The notes under the pieces were generated by a model, which had not been told where the DNA came from, searched no databases, and saw only the letters and a list, made by a program, of their open reading frames with translations. A stretch of DNA of 64,000 nt from Ctena decussata (taxonomy: Eukaryota > Mollusca > Bivalvia > Lucinida > Lucinidae), in the NCBI GenBank assembly GCA_963989385.1, contig OZ022498.1, forward strand, positions 5,649,501-5,713,500, given 5' to 3'. Positions 46,701-54,536 of this stretch are shown here, piece after piece; position 1 is the first letter of the stretch; each line of letters opens with the position of its first letter. A program made the translations under genes and the position numbers.

Positions 46701-47547
46701 CGGAAGCGACACTTTTTTTTTAGCTCAAGTACAGGTTTTATTATGTAAACACAACCCTTACTATTTTTGTTGCTTCTTTACCTGCCGGAACTTGTGCTAT
46801 TCCTCCTATCTGAGTCCAACCTGTCTGAAGCTGTACATATGGCGAATGACCAAAAACAATATACTCTGTCGTTCCTGTAAGAATACAGCAAATATGTACA
46901 ATTAAAACATCACAGCCATTCTACACGTTTTGAGGTATATGGATGCACATTCATGTTACTTTTCCGCCGTTTTTACAAACTTGTAACTTTCTCTACATGT
47001 TTGCTTCTCCTTGTAACAAATCTTCCAGAAAAGGTTTTACTCTTAAAGGAAGTATTTTGCTCCTTTTAGTTATATGTCTCCCCAGTGCAAATACTTTAAC
47101 CTACAATTATTGCAGGCAATGCCTTTTGTTTGTCAAGCTTAAGAGAAGATTCAAAACGGTCACTTTGAAGCCAGGCAATGTTTACTAATGATTCTACAAC
47201 TGTCAGAGTTAGTGTGTTCTATAAATGACAAATGACAAAACCGGCAAAGTGGCATGTGCGCCCAGCAAAAAGACTCAGATAAGCCTGGGCACGCACAAAG
47301 TTCGATCAGTCTTGCTGGGTGCTTAAAAGGTAGCTAAGCCTCTAAACTACTCAGTGCAGACAGCGTTGACTCTGATCGGACTGGGCGGATGCCACGGCTG
47401 ATCTGAGTGTTCGCTCTTTGTGCTCATTAATTAAGGTTTTCCTTGCTAAGCACATGTTACAGGGTATGCCAGCTTTGCACCATTATACTGCTCAATTTCC
47501 ACTTAACCCTTAACAAGACCCCCTCTCTTCCCCCCCCCCCCCCCCCC

Positions 47548-47579
<32 letters not shown>

Positions 47580-49296
47580 ACGGCAAAATTCAAGTCTGCA
47601 AAACTAAAAAAAAGAGAGCAATGATATGACTCAAAGGCAAACAGCGTAGATCCAGATGAGGTGGCTCATCATGAGCCGCCTAACCTGGATCCACGCTGAT
47701 TGCAAATTCAACTGTTTTCTTGTTTGAGCCTTTACAAAGTGATAATTAAACACAGTCTGCTATTTTTCGTTTCTTGCTATCAAAGATCCGTCTTTTTAGT
47801 TCGATTTTTTTTTCTAAATAAATTATTATTAATTTGCAATATAAAATGATAACGTCTTTTAAAGTTAGGCAAAATGACAAATTACTTAAAATACTAAAAA
47901 TGTAAAATTTGACGTTTAGTTGTTCTTTTGGTTGTTGTTGTTGTTGTTTTACGTCTACGGTAAACAGCTATGGTCATGTCGGGACGGTCAGTTAACCTGG
48001 CCACACTATTACTAGGCAGACTTAGACCTCCTAATCGGTTAACCAGTACTAAGTGCACATATCTTCGCCAGTATCTTTAATCAGCGGAAGATGAAACGAA
48101 AGTAAGTGGCCGGACCAGGTATCGAACCCGGGACCGCTGGCTCTTGAGTCAGACGCGCTACCGAGTGCTCTACGCGACCCGACTGTAGGATGTAAAAACT
48201 TTTTTTTAGTTTTTTTTTCAAAGAAATTCCGACATTCAATGCAAACAGCAGAATAGACGCCACATGGTCTACTCTATTTGCAAAAGTCTCCTTTATAGGA
48301 TGCTAGCCATTAACAGAATAAGCCTACTCATCGTAGCTTACCGTTGGCATCGAGACACATCATTATCATGTCAACATTTTGGTACAGAGATCCATTCTCT
48401 AGACTCAGCAATTTAATGTAGGCTGAGAGTTTATACCGGACTCCACCAAGAACCGGAACATTTTGAGCCAGCCCGTCCCAGTTATGCTGTCTGAAAAAAA
48501 ATAAGGAAGGGAAATAAAGTTTTTGTAAATTCACAATAGGTGCTGATAGTGGATCAACACAAAAATATATTTGATTAGCGCCCCGTGAAACGGGACTTTA
48601 GGCCATCTTCTCAAGCGATTTCTCAAATCAGCCTGCGCATTTGTGCAGAATGACCAGTCTTTATTATTTGAAAAAAAAATTTTTGAGCATCCAACGCTGC
48701 TCAGAAACAATCGTATCTGTTCATGTTAACAGCTACATTCAGAGTCATTTGTTTCGAGAAGCCAGCTTAGACCCTAAGCTTCCTTTTAAGCGCCAAGCGA
48801 AGACTCTGATCAAACGTGATGGATGCCCAGGCTGATCTGAGTGTCTGCTGGGTGCACATGCCACTTTGTTGGTTTTGACGTGTCGCAGCTCATATTGTTA
48901 TGACTTACATAGACAATAACATCAAATTAATCATTTGATACAATGTCTTTGCCAAGTAAAGTAGCCCCCCCCCACCCACCCACACCACTCACCCAATTTG
49001 GGTAGATTTTCTTCTAGGCATAATATTTCTCGATTCCACTACAATAAACATTTTATCACGTTGTGCCATAACACATTGTCTTCAAGTGTAGTTTGCTCCT
49101 ACCTGTCAGACACCTTGATACTAAAATTCCCACCATGGCTATCTGTACTTCTAGTCAGTGTGCAGTTGCCTTGACAGAACCATGGAGATGTGCTATCCCA
49201 TGATTCAAAATCCCCGCCACTTATATAGTCGTCTGCTTCTGAAGACGAGATGCAGAAACACACAATTATGATAATTATGTCCTTATATGCTGCCAT
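32269..49296 (-). CDS. GH10 endo-1,4-beta-xylanase-like protein with N-terminal CBM4/9 (13 exons, joined)
   Basis: GH10 enzymes are retaining hydrolases of xylan and related beta-1,4-glycans; this one is predicted to be secreted, perhaps digestive. Exons, in order: 49103-49296, 48342-48490, 46782-46874, 45925-46153, 44988-45039, 41407-41565, 40454-40509, 39340-39477, 38118-38289, 37156-37263, 35602-35723, 32969-33065, 32269-32523. All splice phases agree and the total is 1824 nt (607 codons plus stop). The signal peptide is residues 1-21; the CBM4/9-like module is about 22-205; the GH10 barrel is about 240-520. Expected active-site residues are Lys284 (ENALKW), His317 (RGH), acid/base Glu366 (WDINNE), Gln436 and His438 (GIGIQSH), nucleophile Glu467 (WITEL) and the WGFWD tryptophans. 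Leu321 replaces the usual Trp after RGH. Substrate is not shown. Some databases label animal relatives as RsgI6-like, which is misleading. Confidence 0.92.
32649..32712. repeat. Short hairpin, family H copy 2
   Basis: AACAGTAAAAATCC and GGATTTTCACTGTT surround ACGGCTCATAATGAGCCGT. Confidence 0.65.
32969..33065 (-). CDS. GH10 gene exon 12: WGFWD motif
   Basis: Acceptor ATCTTTTCAG. The exon reads HPAVEGILLWGFWDQRMY and KEWSLFDGPDIS. The HP.V.G...WGFWD signature is the last strand of GH10 barrels. Donor TCT/GTAAGT, phase 0. Confidence 0.92.
33152..33252. repeat. Double hairpin in GH10 intron 11
   Basis: The outer arms TCTCGGCGG and CCGCCGGGAGA enclose repeated TCGACCGGTAT and ATACCGGTTGA words that can pair in several ways. 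Confidence 0.6.
33483..35248 (-). mobile_element. Tandem-module element, family D (minus strand)
   Basis: Read on the minus strand from about 35248, AGGGCCCCGCCAGAC folds over GAA onto GTCTGAGGAGGCCCT. It is followed by GTCCGTCCGTCTGTCC, then about eight modules (TTCAAAGGGGCATAATTCAG on the + strand, spacing roughly 120-180). The far end has GGCGGGGCCCT and then CTAG at 33483-33486. The plan is the same as families A-C, though the 3' hairpin is weak here. It lies in GH10 intron 11. Confidence 0.6.
35380..35490 (+). repeat. Dispersed repeat, partner at 57225-57330
   Basis: GACACCATGTGGGAAA(A/G)AGACAAC and AAATTAGTCACCA are shared by both copies with about 85% agreement by eye. The origin is not recognised. 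Confidence 0.55.
35602..35723 (-). CDS. GH10 gene exon 11: nucleophile glutamate
   Basis: Acceptor TCGTTGCAG. The exon reads ARLDLVAEAGLPIWITELTV, with Glu467 as the catalytic nucleophile. Donor TTTAG/GTACAT; it ends after two bases. Confidence 0.92.
35836..35955. repeat. Hairpin with duplicated arm
   Basis: GGTTTCAGAAGCTCCGAA is inverted twice downstream (TTCGGAGCCACTGAAAC and TTCGGAGCTACTGAAACC), so one left arm can pair with either of two right arms. Confidence 0.65.
36090..36418 (+). mobile_element. tRNA-derived SINE
   Basis: AGCGCGGTGGCTCAGTGGTT (A box) and GTGGGTTCGAGCC (B box) form a tRNA-like head of about 75 bases. The body holds CCGTCCTTCGGATCGGGACG, which recalls a conserved SINE central domain seen across animals, and TGTGCAGGGAGAATC with a repeat. 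The A-rich end is near 36400. It lies in GH10 intron 10. Confidence 0.75.
37156..37263 (-). CDS. GH10 gene exon 10: GIGIQSH motif
   Basis: Acceptor CATTTTCAG, donor AAG/GTAGGT, phase 0 both ends. The exon ALKHQAKLFKEANSPIHG, then IGIQSHVKAKG, carries conserved Gln436 and His438. Confidence 0.92.
37748..37779. repeat. Poly-T run
   Basis: About 30 consecutive T, probably with uncertain length. It may be the reverse of an old retroposon tail. Confidence 0.8.
38118..38289 (-). CDS. GH10 gene exon 9: acid/base glutamate
   Basis: Acceptor TTTTCATCTAG. The exon reads LDHWDINNENLHGDWY, with Glu366 as the general acid/base, and later LFLNDFGILEY, the GH10 NDY-type strand. Donor ATG/GTGAGT, phase 0. 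Confidence 0.92.
38414..38528. repeat. GACGTC-rich palindrome, copy 2
   Basis: The arms CACCCAGCAGG and CCTGCTGGGTG enclose repeated TGACGTCGTACTGACGTCG and its inverse. About eight GACGT cores occur in 115 bp. Related to 30032-30120. Confidence 0.75.
38668..38730 (+). mobile_element. tRNA-derived SINE head or tRNA pseudogene
   Basis: CGCCGTAATCAAGTGGTTAG (A box) and AAGGTTCGAATTCC (B box) have normal spacing, but the acceptor stem does not pair. The tail beyond 38730 is not clearly delimited. Confidence 0.5.
39231..39294. repeat. Short hairpin, family H copy 3
   Basis: AAACAGTGTAGAGCC and GGGTCTGCACTGTTTC surround ATTGCTCCTTAGGAGCAGT. It lies about 45 bases downstream of the GH10 exon 8 donor. 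Confidence 0.6.
39340..39477 (-). CDS. GH10 gene exon 8: RGH motif
   Basis: Acceptor ATCTTTCCAG. The exon reads FPVRGHAVFLGPWYMQQQW and LTHSELVLAMREHLYGVVEQ. His317 is the conserved substrate-binding His, but the residue four after it is Leu instead of the family's Trp. The donor AAT/GTATGT is the one that keeps phase. Confidence 0.9.
39737..39916 (+). mobile_element. SINE family S copy 3
   Basis: It carries GGTGTCCTAGTGATTTGG, TAGGGCAAGGGCCTACTGTG, GGGTGAGGGTTGTTTTGG and GGGCCGTTGAACCC, ending AACCAACCAAACAAC. This copy is antisense to the GH10 gene. Confidence 0.65.
40454..40509 (-). CDS. GH10 gene exon 7
   Basis: Acceptor TTTTATAG, donor G/GTAAGC. The exon reads GQINYQPALAAIKALRAK, matching the GH10 stretch between the KW motif and RGH. 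It ends after two bases of a Gly codon. Confidence 0.85.
40553..41155. mobile_element. DNA element with internal ACAATTCCGGAATTGT palindromes
   Basis: The end CTGCGCAAAGTAA mirrors TTACTTTGCGCA. The 16-base palindrome ACAATTCCGGAATTGT occurs near 40578, 40621 and 41050, with partial copies. Each is next to TGCGCAA. It lies in GH10 intron 6, starting 43 bases before the exon 7 acceptor. Confidence 0.65.
41407..41565 (-). CDS. GH10 gene exon 6: start of GH10 barrel
   Basis: Acceptor TTTTCTTTCAG. LIQTGHEFPFGSAV, then FNWAVLENALKWRKIEP, are the canonical GH10 strand 1 and substrate-binding E-N-K positions (Glu280, Asn281, Lys284). Donor AGG/GTAAGA, phase 0. Confidence 0.92.
42211..43519. repeat. 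Cluster of TGTCATYCCTGTTACC motifs
   Basis: Forward copies lie at about 42211, 42403, 42561, 42576, 42591, 43147 and 43166. Inverted copies (GGTAACAGGRATGACA) lie at about 42614, 42768, 42800 and 43504. Copies are unevenly spaced, which differs from a tandem repeat and suits protein-binding sites of a non-autonomous transposon. Outer ends were not defined. It lies in GH10 intron 5. Confidence 0.65.
43690..43810. repeat. AACGTC-rich repeat ending GTGTGCCCACTG
   Basis: ACGACGTTTGGACAACGTC and GTTAGACGTCGTTCCAA lead to TTTTGTGTGCCCACTG. It resembles the CAACGTTGA/GCCCAGTGGG group. Confidence 0.4.
44425..44500. repeat. CAACGTTGA-type repeat
   Basis: TTGAATCAACGTTGATTCGA and TTGAATCATTGTTGATTCGA are direct near-copies, ending AACCTTGTGTACA. 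Confidence 0.5.
44988..45039 (-). CDS. GH10 gene exon 5: linker
   Basis: A 52-nt exon between TTATTTCAG and GTAAAT reads S, then VVSSVVGGNSRNDTEVE. It closes the phase between exon 4 (ends after two bases) and exon 6 (phase 0). It was found only because the phases required it. Confidence 0.78.
45105..45182. repeat. CAACGTT-type repeat, inverted end
   Basis: It opens AGTGGGCAAGCAACGTTATA, followed by AATGTCGTTCTAACATC. It is probably the same repeat group, opposite orientation, and lies about 65 bases upstream of GH10 exon 5. Confidence 0.4.
45543..45920. mobile_element. MITE (TATACCGTATAC TIRs) with a nested palindrome
   Basis: The ends TATACCGTATAC and GTATACGGTATA are followed by TAATTTTCGCGG and CCGCGAAAATTA. 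CGCGAAAATT recurs internally. A second perfect hairpin at 45724-45784 (GAGCCAGTTC, TTAACCTGCGGCAG and inverses) is inserted in the middle. The right end touches GH10 exon 4's donor at intron position +5. Confidence 0.75.
45925..46153 (-). CDS. GH10 gene exon 4: end of CBM and linker
   Basis: Acceptor TTTGTACCAG. The exon reads QQFCHVYVQVNGTSIPW, then VSYLVDDMSLTE (the CBM4/9 DD.SL.E end) and the linker RIDQLRKADLTI. Donor CAG/GTGATA. Intron bases from +5 belong to a MITE (45543-45920). Confidence 0.88.
46329..46515 (+). mobile_element. SINE family S copy 4
   Basis: It carries GGGAGTCCTACTAATTTGG, GCAAGGGCCAACTGTGCTTG and GATATAGACTGAAATACTGT, then CACAAAACAACCAACCAACC as tail. It lies in GH10 intron 3. 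Confidence 0.65.
46782..46874 (-). CDS. GH10 gene exon 3: CBM
   Basis: The short exon between TATTCTTACAG and GTAAAG reads TTEYIVFGHSPYVQLQTGW and TQIGGIAQVPAG. It has no long ORF of its own, but its phase matches both neighbours exactly. Confidence 0.85.
47232..47428. mobile_element. MITE family G copy 3 (truncated or diverged)
   Basis: GACAAAACCGGCAAAGTGG, TGTGCGCCCAGC and CTGATCGGACTGGGCGGATG identify it. The right TIR is lost. Confidence 0.6.
47531..47578. repeat. C(n)A(n) homopolymer pair
   Basis: About 17 C followed by about 30 A. The length is unlikely to be exact. Confidence 0.8.
47638..47705. repeat. Short hairpin, family H copy 4
   Basis: AACAGCGTAGATCCAG and CTGGATCCACGCTGATT surround GTGGCTCATCATGAGCCGCC. 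Confidence 0.65.
47931..48184 (-). mobile_element. tRNA-derived SINE (tRNA-Leu-like head), minus strand
   Basis: On the minus strand from 48184, GTCGGGTCGCGTAGAGCACT, CGGTAGCGCGTCTGACTCAA and CCCGGGTTCGATACC give A box, a CTCAAGA-like anticodon loop (CAA) and B box. The body runs to GTAGACGTAAAA with a (CAA)n tail near 47931. The acceptor stem does not close, so it is a SINE and not a gene. Confidence 0.72.
48342..48490 (-). CDS. GH10 gene exon 2: CBM core
   Basis: Acceptor TTTTTTTTCAG lies before ACAG. The 49 full codons read QHNWDGLAQNVPVLGG and VRYKLSAYIKLL, typical CBM4/9 beta-sandwich sequence. Donor G/GTAAGC. It begins by completing Arg65 and ends after one base. Confidence 0.9.
48620..48893. 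mobile_element. MITE family G copy 4 (diverged left half)
   Basis: The right half has GATGCCCAGGCTGATCTGAG, TGGGTGCACATGCCACTTTG and GACGTGTCGCAGCTCA. The left half is only partly recognisable (AAATCAGCCTGCGCA). Confidence 0.55.
49103..49296 (-). CDS. GH10 gene exon 1: signal peptide and start of CBM
   Basis: The ATG is at 49296. The frame stays open five codons upstream only to a GTG, so this is the first Met. MAAYKDIIIIIVCFCISSSE is a clear signal peptide with cleavage after Ala21. GGDFESW and WFCQGNC open the carbohydrate-binding module. Donor CAG/GTAGGA; the exon ends after two codon bases. Confidence 0.9.
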
Positions 49297-49452
49297 AATA
49301 TGTTTATACACAGATCATTTTCTTATCATTAGAGCATTGACATCATTTTAAGATTTCACATGACTGTGTCAGATAAAGTTTCTTAAAATACAACTACACA
49401 AATATATGCTTTTCATAATAGAAACACTAAACGCATCCTTGAGTTTGAAAAC

Positions 49453-50230
49453 TATAGTCCGTTTGCTCCCAAATGCAAACGGCATCCCCAATATATTCTC
49501 AAAATTGGTGAGAGGTAAAAGATTTTCGAATCGCTCATTCTTAATTTTCATCCTATACATAACAAAATCATGATTTTGCAGAAATGTGAGGTTTTGCATA
49601 AAAAAGTTTCTATACAAAAACAGGACCTAAAATGTGTCAATTTCACCTCTAAATTACAAGGGAGTAAAAGCTGGCTGTTGGAATTCCCGTTTAGTTTTAC
49701 GTGTTAGAGCATGTGACCAATGTATGCTATCCCTAGATCAAAATTTGCATAATTATTTGAAATTTTATTCTAAATCCATTTTTTTCTACTTTTTGTTTAA
49801 CCCATATATTATCAAATTTTAAAACATACAATTTTTGTTCGCAAAATAATATAATAGTTCAATATTTATTTACAACATAGTACCGCCTGACCAGTGATAC
49901 CATGCGTTACGCGTGCGGGCAGGTGAATACATTTTACTATTTCATTCATATACGCCCACACCTGTAGTAAACAACGAGTTTACGCTATTGCCTATCAACA
50001 ATATTTTGGCTGTTCTAACAAGCATATGACGCCCTTCAGTGTAACTGCTAAGTTTTTGCATTAAGGTAAATGGAAAATATTTTACAAAAGCATCCAAAAA
50101 TTTGGACTTTCCGTATTCTGTTATGTATAGTTGTAGGAATCATTAGGACATTGGAACATTTGATGGAACTTTCATCGTTTACGAGAAAATAAGCGAAACC
50201 CCGCTTGCATATGGGACCAAACGGACTATA
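49453..50230. mobile_element. DNA element with about 30-bp TIRs, upstream of GH10 start
   Basis: TATAGTCCGTTTGCTCCCAA is mirrored by GGACCAAACGGACTATA and adjacent GCTTGCATATG. It is 778 bp, AT-rich and without coding capacity. It begins 157 bases upstream of the GH10 start codon, within its likely promoter or 5' UTR. Confidence 0.65.
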
Positions 50231-52150
50231 CTTATTTACACTTATTTGTGACTCGGTCGAATAAAATCATTTTGTACAAATTGTTTTTTTTTTTTTTTTT
50301 TTTTTTTTCAATTTATACACCACACCGAGTACACTTAATAAATAGCCAAGTCATAATACCGGTCATAAGTCGTTTTCTTAAGGTACTTTTTCAGGGAAGC
50401 AACTGTTATTTTGTCATTTTGCCGACTTTGAAGAGGCGGTCCACTTTGAAAGGACAGAATTTGCTTCCCAAAAACTGGCCTTTTTTGGAAGGGTTCACCA
50501 CCAAGGATAGGCAACAAGAAGCCACAAAAATGTCTCCCTCTGAAAAAAAATGGCGGGAAACATATACCTAAGAACAAACATTGATACACAAAACAGTAAT
50601 TAGGCCCTTAAGAAGAATTTAGTTTACTACGTATACACTGATGACGCTGAAACTCTAGCAGTGTCTTATTTCATACAGTACTGTACTTTCAGTAACTAGT
50701 ATAGTCGGGGTGTTATATGTGAACTGTGGTAGAAATTTTGATCATGCTGTTTATGTATAACATGTAATTGTGGTACTATGGCAGTTATTTTTTCTCATCT
50801 ACTGGACAAGAATTTCTCATCCATTGGACAAGAGTATCCCTTTCTAGATCTGTCTGAGATTTTTCTATTTCGGCCTGCCATCTAGCCTAGACTCAGAAAG
50901 ATGTCTCAAAATGTAAATCACTGCTATATAGTACTGCCCAATTAAGGCCACATTACTCAATCAGCATAAAAAATATCATGAGGAATTGCTGTGTAAATGA
51001 CCGTGATTAGCCAACTGTAAACAAATAAAACATCCGAGTTTCACATAAAAAGGGTTTTAAAACTATTTAGGTCATTTTAGTAGGCAACTAAAATGACCTA
51101 CTTTCGACGTCATTAAGTTGAATAAAATGGTAAAAATAATATGTACGGCGTGGAGTCCCAGTCACTATCCCACCTAGATCTATATAGCTTTGCTAAACGG
51201 GAAACCAGAACAGGAAATTTTATTTTATGGGGCGATTTCTCATTTTACAAATACTTGTTGTCTCAGCTTTTTGCCGGTTACTTGACTCAGTATATGCACA
51301 TCAACCCTTTTTTATTAACAAACGTGAAGGTTGAACCGCTTTTTACAATGATTTTAATTTAGACGTTTTTATCACTGCTACAAAAAATAGGACTATGGAG
51401 ACTTTTTTTACACCCAGTTAATTCAACAAATCACTTGCTGCTACCTATCATGTAAATTACATGCAAAACGAAATCGACAGCCAGTACATAAGACTGAAGG
51501 TTGAGATTTCCTTGTCTCGACCTCAACCTCGTCAGAGATTCTATTAATCGCTTTATAGAGCTGTCTGGAATCTTTATGTCTCGGGCTGCTGTCTCAGCCT
51601 AGGTCTCAGAAATGTCTCAGTCTGTCAATGATTACTATGCAGTACAGCCCCAATCATGTTACACACATAATAAAAACAAATCCTCTTGCTACCTGTCATG
51701 TAAATTGCATGCAGATTATGACACTGACAGCAAATGATGTGTATGAAATGTCACTATAGAGTTCTGATTAGCTGGCAGGCATAAAAATGCATGCACAAGG
51801 TGAAATTAACAGGACAGAACCAATAAAGGACTGGATGCAGGAGTTGTACAGATTAGGATATTGTTAAAAAGGAAAAACAGGCGACATTAAGTGAAAAATT
51901 TAGAGAAAATGATTTTGAATTTAAACTGCTTCTAAAGGTTGGACAAAAAATCACAATAGCTGACCATGGCCTGACACATAAATTTTTATAGAAATGCATA
52001 GTGCGTGTAAAATTCAGAAAGGAAATCGACAATAAAGCCGAAAATAGTGCCTAAGTATTTTCGCCATTTTCGTAGCACTGTAAATTAATTTATGCTACAA
52101 CAGCGATCGAACATTGGTTTTCATTGCATTAACATTTGCTTGGTCCCTCG
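50231..52150. other. Mostly unrecognised, with an old internal duplication
   Basis: It includes poly-T at 50283-50309, a hairpin at 51071-51101 (AGGTCATTTTAGT and inverse) and two diverged direct copies: CTATTTCGGCCTGCC to CAGAAAGATGTCTCA near 50870 against TTATGTCTCGGGCTGCT to CAGAAATGTCTCA near 51575. CTACCTATCATGTAAATTAC near 51442 recurs near 51691. Confidence 0.4.
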
Positions 52151-52154
52151 TGGG

Positions 52155-52190
52155 TTGTTGAAAACCTCGGCCTTCGGCCTCGATTATCAA
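52155..52190. repeat. Small hairpin CTCGGCCTTCGGCCTCG
   Basis: GTTGTTGAAAAC and ATTATCAACAC flank a GGCC-TTC-GGCC stem. It is similar to hairpins often seen at element ends, but no element was delimited. Confidence 0.4.
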
Positions 52191-52399
52191 CACCCTCCCC
52201 CACTCCACCCCACCCCAACGGGGTCTAACAAATATTAATGCACGAAAAACCATGCTTGACCCCTATATTGGAAAATGTTTATTGAACTCTGTGTGCCCAG
52301 TGTGCATTGGAAAGAAATCTGAGGTTAATAACAAATTAAGTTAGAAAACTAAGTTACAGGCGCTCGTAATCGTAGATGAAACCTTTAAAGTGATATAGG

Positions 52400-52747
52400 C
52401 TAGATTTGCATAACAAACTTGTTTTCGTCGCCGCTGAACCTGAAACTGTCCTCGCAACGTCGAGAAAAATCTATCGTACAGTGTATGTCTGCATCTCCGT
52501 GGATTTGGAGGCCTTTTTTTTTTTCTTTTTTTTCTTTTTTTACAAAGAACATATAATTCCTTGGTAGGTTAAGCCTTTTCCCTCCAATGAGTGTTCTGTG
52601 TAAAGGACACAATTTGCTCTGGAACTGCGAAAGTAAATCCGGTGCACTGAAACCGCTCAGAACGATTACCGGTAACATTACAACAAAAGCAACCGCCATA
52701 GAACCATCAGGTTTAGGACTTCCAGCAAAAGCGGAGCGCCTGGCCAT
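52400..52747 (-). other. Unresolved open frame, 115 codons
   Basis: The frame starts ATG at 52747 and reads MARRSAFAGSPKPDG, then a hydrophobic stretch MAVAFVVMLPVIVLSG. It could be a first exon with a signal or membrane segment, or chance. The second half crosses a poly-T/CTTT tract and is lysine-rich artefact. No domain was recognised and no partner exon seen. Confidence 0.2.
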
Positions 52748-52899
52748 TGGATTGAGTGTCGTTCTAATGCGGCAATTCTGTTTTAATTTCTGTTGGCATT
52801 TTCATATTCATAAGCAGAGAAAATTTCATTCTCAGCTAAACTAAGCAAGAAAACAACTGTATTTATCCATAATTTGCTATTTCTTAGTAGGTAAAATTT

Positions 52900-53930
52900 C
52901 ATGCTCAGCTGAGTTGAGCATGAAAAATGTTTTATAATCTTGGGGCCTGATCCCATATCCTGCTCTCAAAACCAAGCGGGAAAGAAGTCTTTGCATAAAT
53001 TGAAAGCAGTTCACGAACGACACGCACTGTCACTGTGAACCAATGAACAACTCTTTCCCAGGAGGTGGTCATTTAGTTACCCTGAGCCTACGGTACAGCC
53101 ACCACTCACACAACAGTTGAAGGAAAGAATCTAAATGGAAAACAAGAACAAGTAACAAGAAGTGCTGGCTTGGAACGATCAGTAGTAAATTACTGTGCGG
53201 GGTGTAGGGTGGGGGTGGGGTCGGGATGAGGTTGGGGTGGGGAGCCTTTAACTGGGGTTACTGCCCTTAGCTCCTGAAGTGGTTCAAAACTAACTAAATA
53301 ATTGCCACTCATATAACAGATGACCGATATACTAATATGGACAAGATGAAGAAGTTATACGAAAACCATGAAACATATATTTTAGCTATTTTCGGTGTTA
53401 AATCACATAACAAACAGAAATCAAAGTGGGCAAATAGGTTTGAACAAATGCTAGAAAATTACAGACAAGCAGACACATAAACAATTTATAGGCTAAACTG
53501 AACAAAATTGCATACAAAACACGAAAAGCGCCTAGGTGATGTGGTATTGTCTCTTACTAACACAGCCCTGTGGACTCGCTAAATAAGCACGACCGGACAA
53601 AACAAAAACGAAAAAAGATATCCCAAAGTACTATATTGTTGCACTGGATATTTTACATCTTACTACAACCGCTAATGTACTAATCTGTTAGAGTTGTCTT
53701 TGAAGTTTCGTGTTTAAACTGACTTTGGGGACAAAACAATTTTAGATTTTGTCGCGATTCCTCAAGATTCCTCATCTTAAATATTTTTTTCAGTGTCATT
53801 TTAGTCCTCTTAGCGAGACACATTTCCGCGTTGTCCTGAGAAAAACCCGTGCAGCACTGTTTATTAAAAAATATGACAATTTCTTATTCGGTCATTCTCA
53901 ATCTACATTGAAAGGTATAATGTTACGTTA
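52900..53930. other. No recognised gene or repeat
   Basis: Single-copy-looking sequence with a GT-rich GGGGTGGG patch near 53205-53245. Confidence 0.35.
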
Positions 53931-53937
53931 TTAACAG

Positions 53938-54294
53938 TAACCCATTTATGCTCAGGAGAAGAACTAAATAAGTAACATGCTTTCGTTCTAATCCTATAAA
54001 CTAATATGTTGTATTATCTATGTAAGTTAAAAAAGTGAAATGACTATGTAAACCAACCCATTATGCCCAGTGGACTATTCTGTCCTTACTAAATGGACAA
54101 GTCCATTTGTCAAGTAAGGTGTGACTGGTTTAGTTTATTTGTGTCACTTTCATTTTATTTTCAGGAGAAAGCGCAATCTGTCTTTTTCAAATAGTGTAGA
54201 ACTTGTTCAGACGCCACATTTTGCGGCGTCTGATCTGGGTCTGTACTAATTGTCCTTGTCCCTTTTTATGGGACTCTAGGCATAAATGGGTTAA
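53938..54294. mobile_element. MITE with TAACCCATTTATGC TIRs
   Basis: TAACCCATTTATGC and GCATAAATGGGTTAA form the ends. Inside are GCCCAGTGGAC, GGACAAGTCCATTTGTC and a family H hairpin (54192-54251). Related to 14506-14757. It abuts the next MITE with four bases between. Confidence 0.75.
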
Positions 54295-54298
54295 TACA

Positions 54299-54536
54299 TG
54301 AGCCGCGACACAACAAAACCAACAAACTGGCTGTGCGCCCAGCGCAGACTCAGCCTGGACATCCGCCCAGTCTGATCAGAGTCTTCGCTGTCCGCATAGA
54401 CCTAGCTTAGACCTTAGCTACCTTTTTTATAAAAGCGCTCAGCGAAGAGTCTGATCGGACTGGGAGGATGCCCAGGTTGATCTGAGTCAACGCTGGGCGC
54501 ACAACCACTTTGTTGGTTTTCTCGTGTCGCGGCTCA
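54299..54536. mobile_element. MITE family G copy 5 (best preserved)
   Basis: TGAGCCGCGACAC and GTGTCGCGGCTCA are the perfect ends. Next come AAAACCAACAAA and TTTGTTGGTTTT, then TGTGCGCCCAGCGCAGACTC and its inverse. It is about 238 bp and best defines the family. Confidence 0.8.

Noticed and set aside
47531..47578. Biological meaning of the long C and A runs (also 31739, 37748, 50283)
   Set aside because: Long homopolymers are common retroposon tails and are prone to length errors; nothing further can be supported.
48108..48184. Functional tRNA-Leu(CAA) gene on the minus strand
   Set aside because: A and B boxes and a CTCAAGA loop are present, but the acceptor stem does not pair and the sequence continues into a SINE body with a (CAA)n tail.
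32269..49296. Bacterial contamination or recent bacterial transfer for the GH10 gene
   Set aside because: Thirteen exons with canonical splice sites, introns full of the host's own repeats and a poly(A) signal show a resident animal gene.
50400..52200. Second copy of the GH10 gene upstream
   Set aside because: No RGH, WDxxNE or ITEL motif was found in any frame beyond 49.3 kb.
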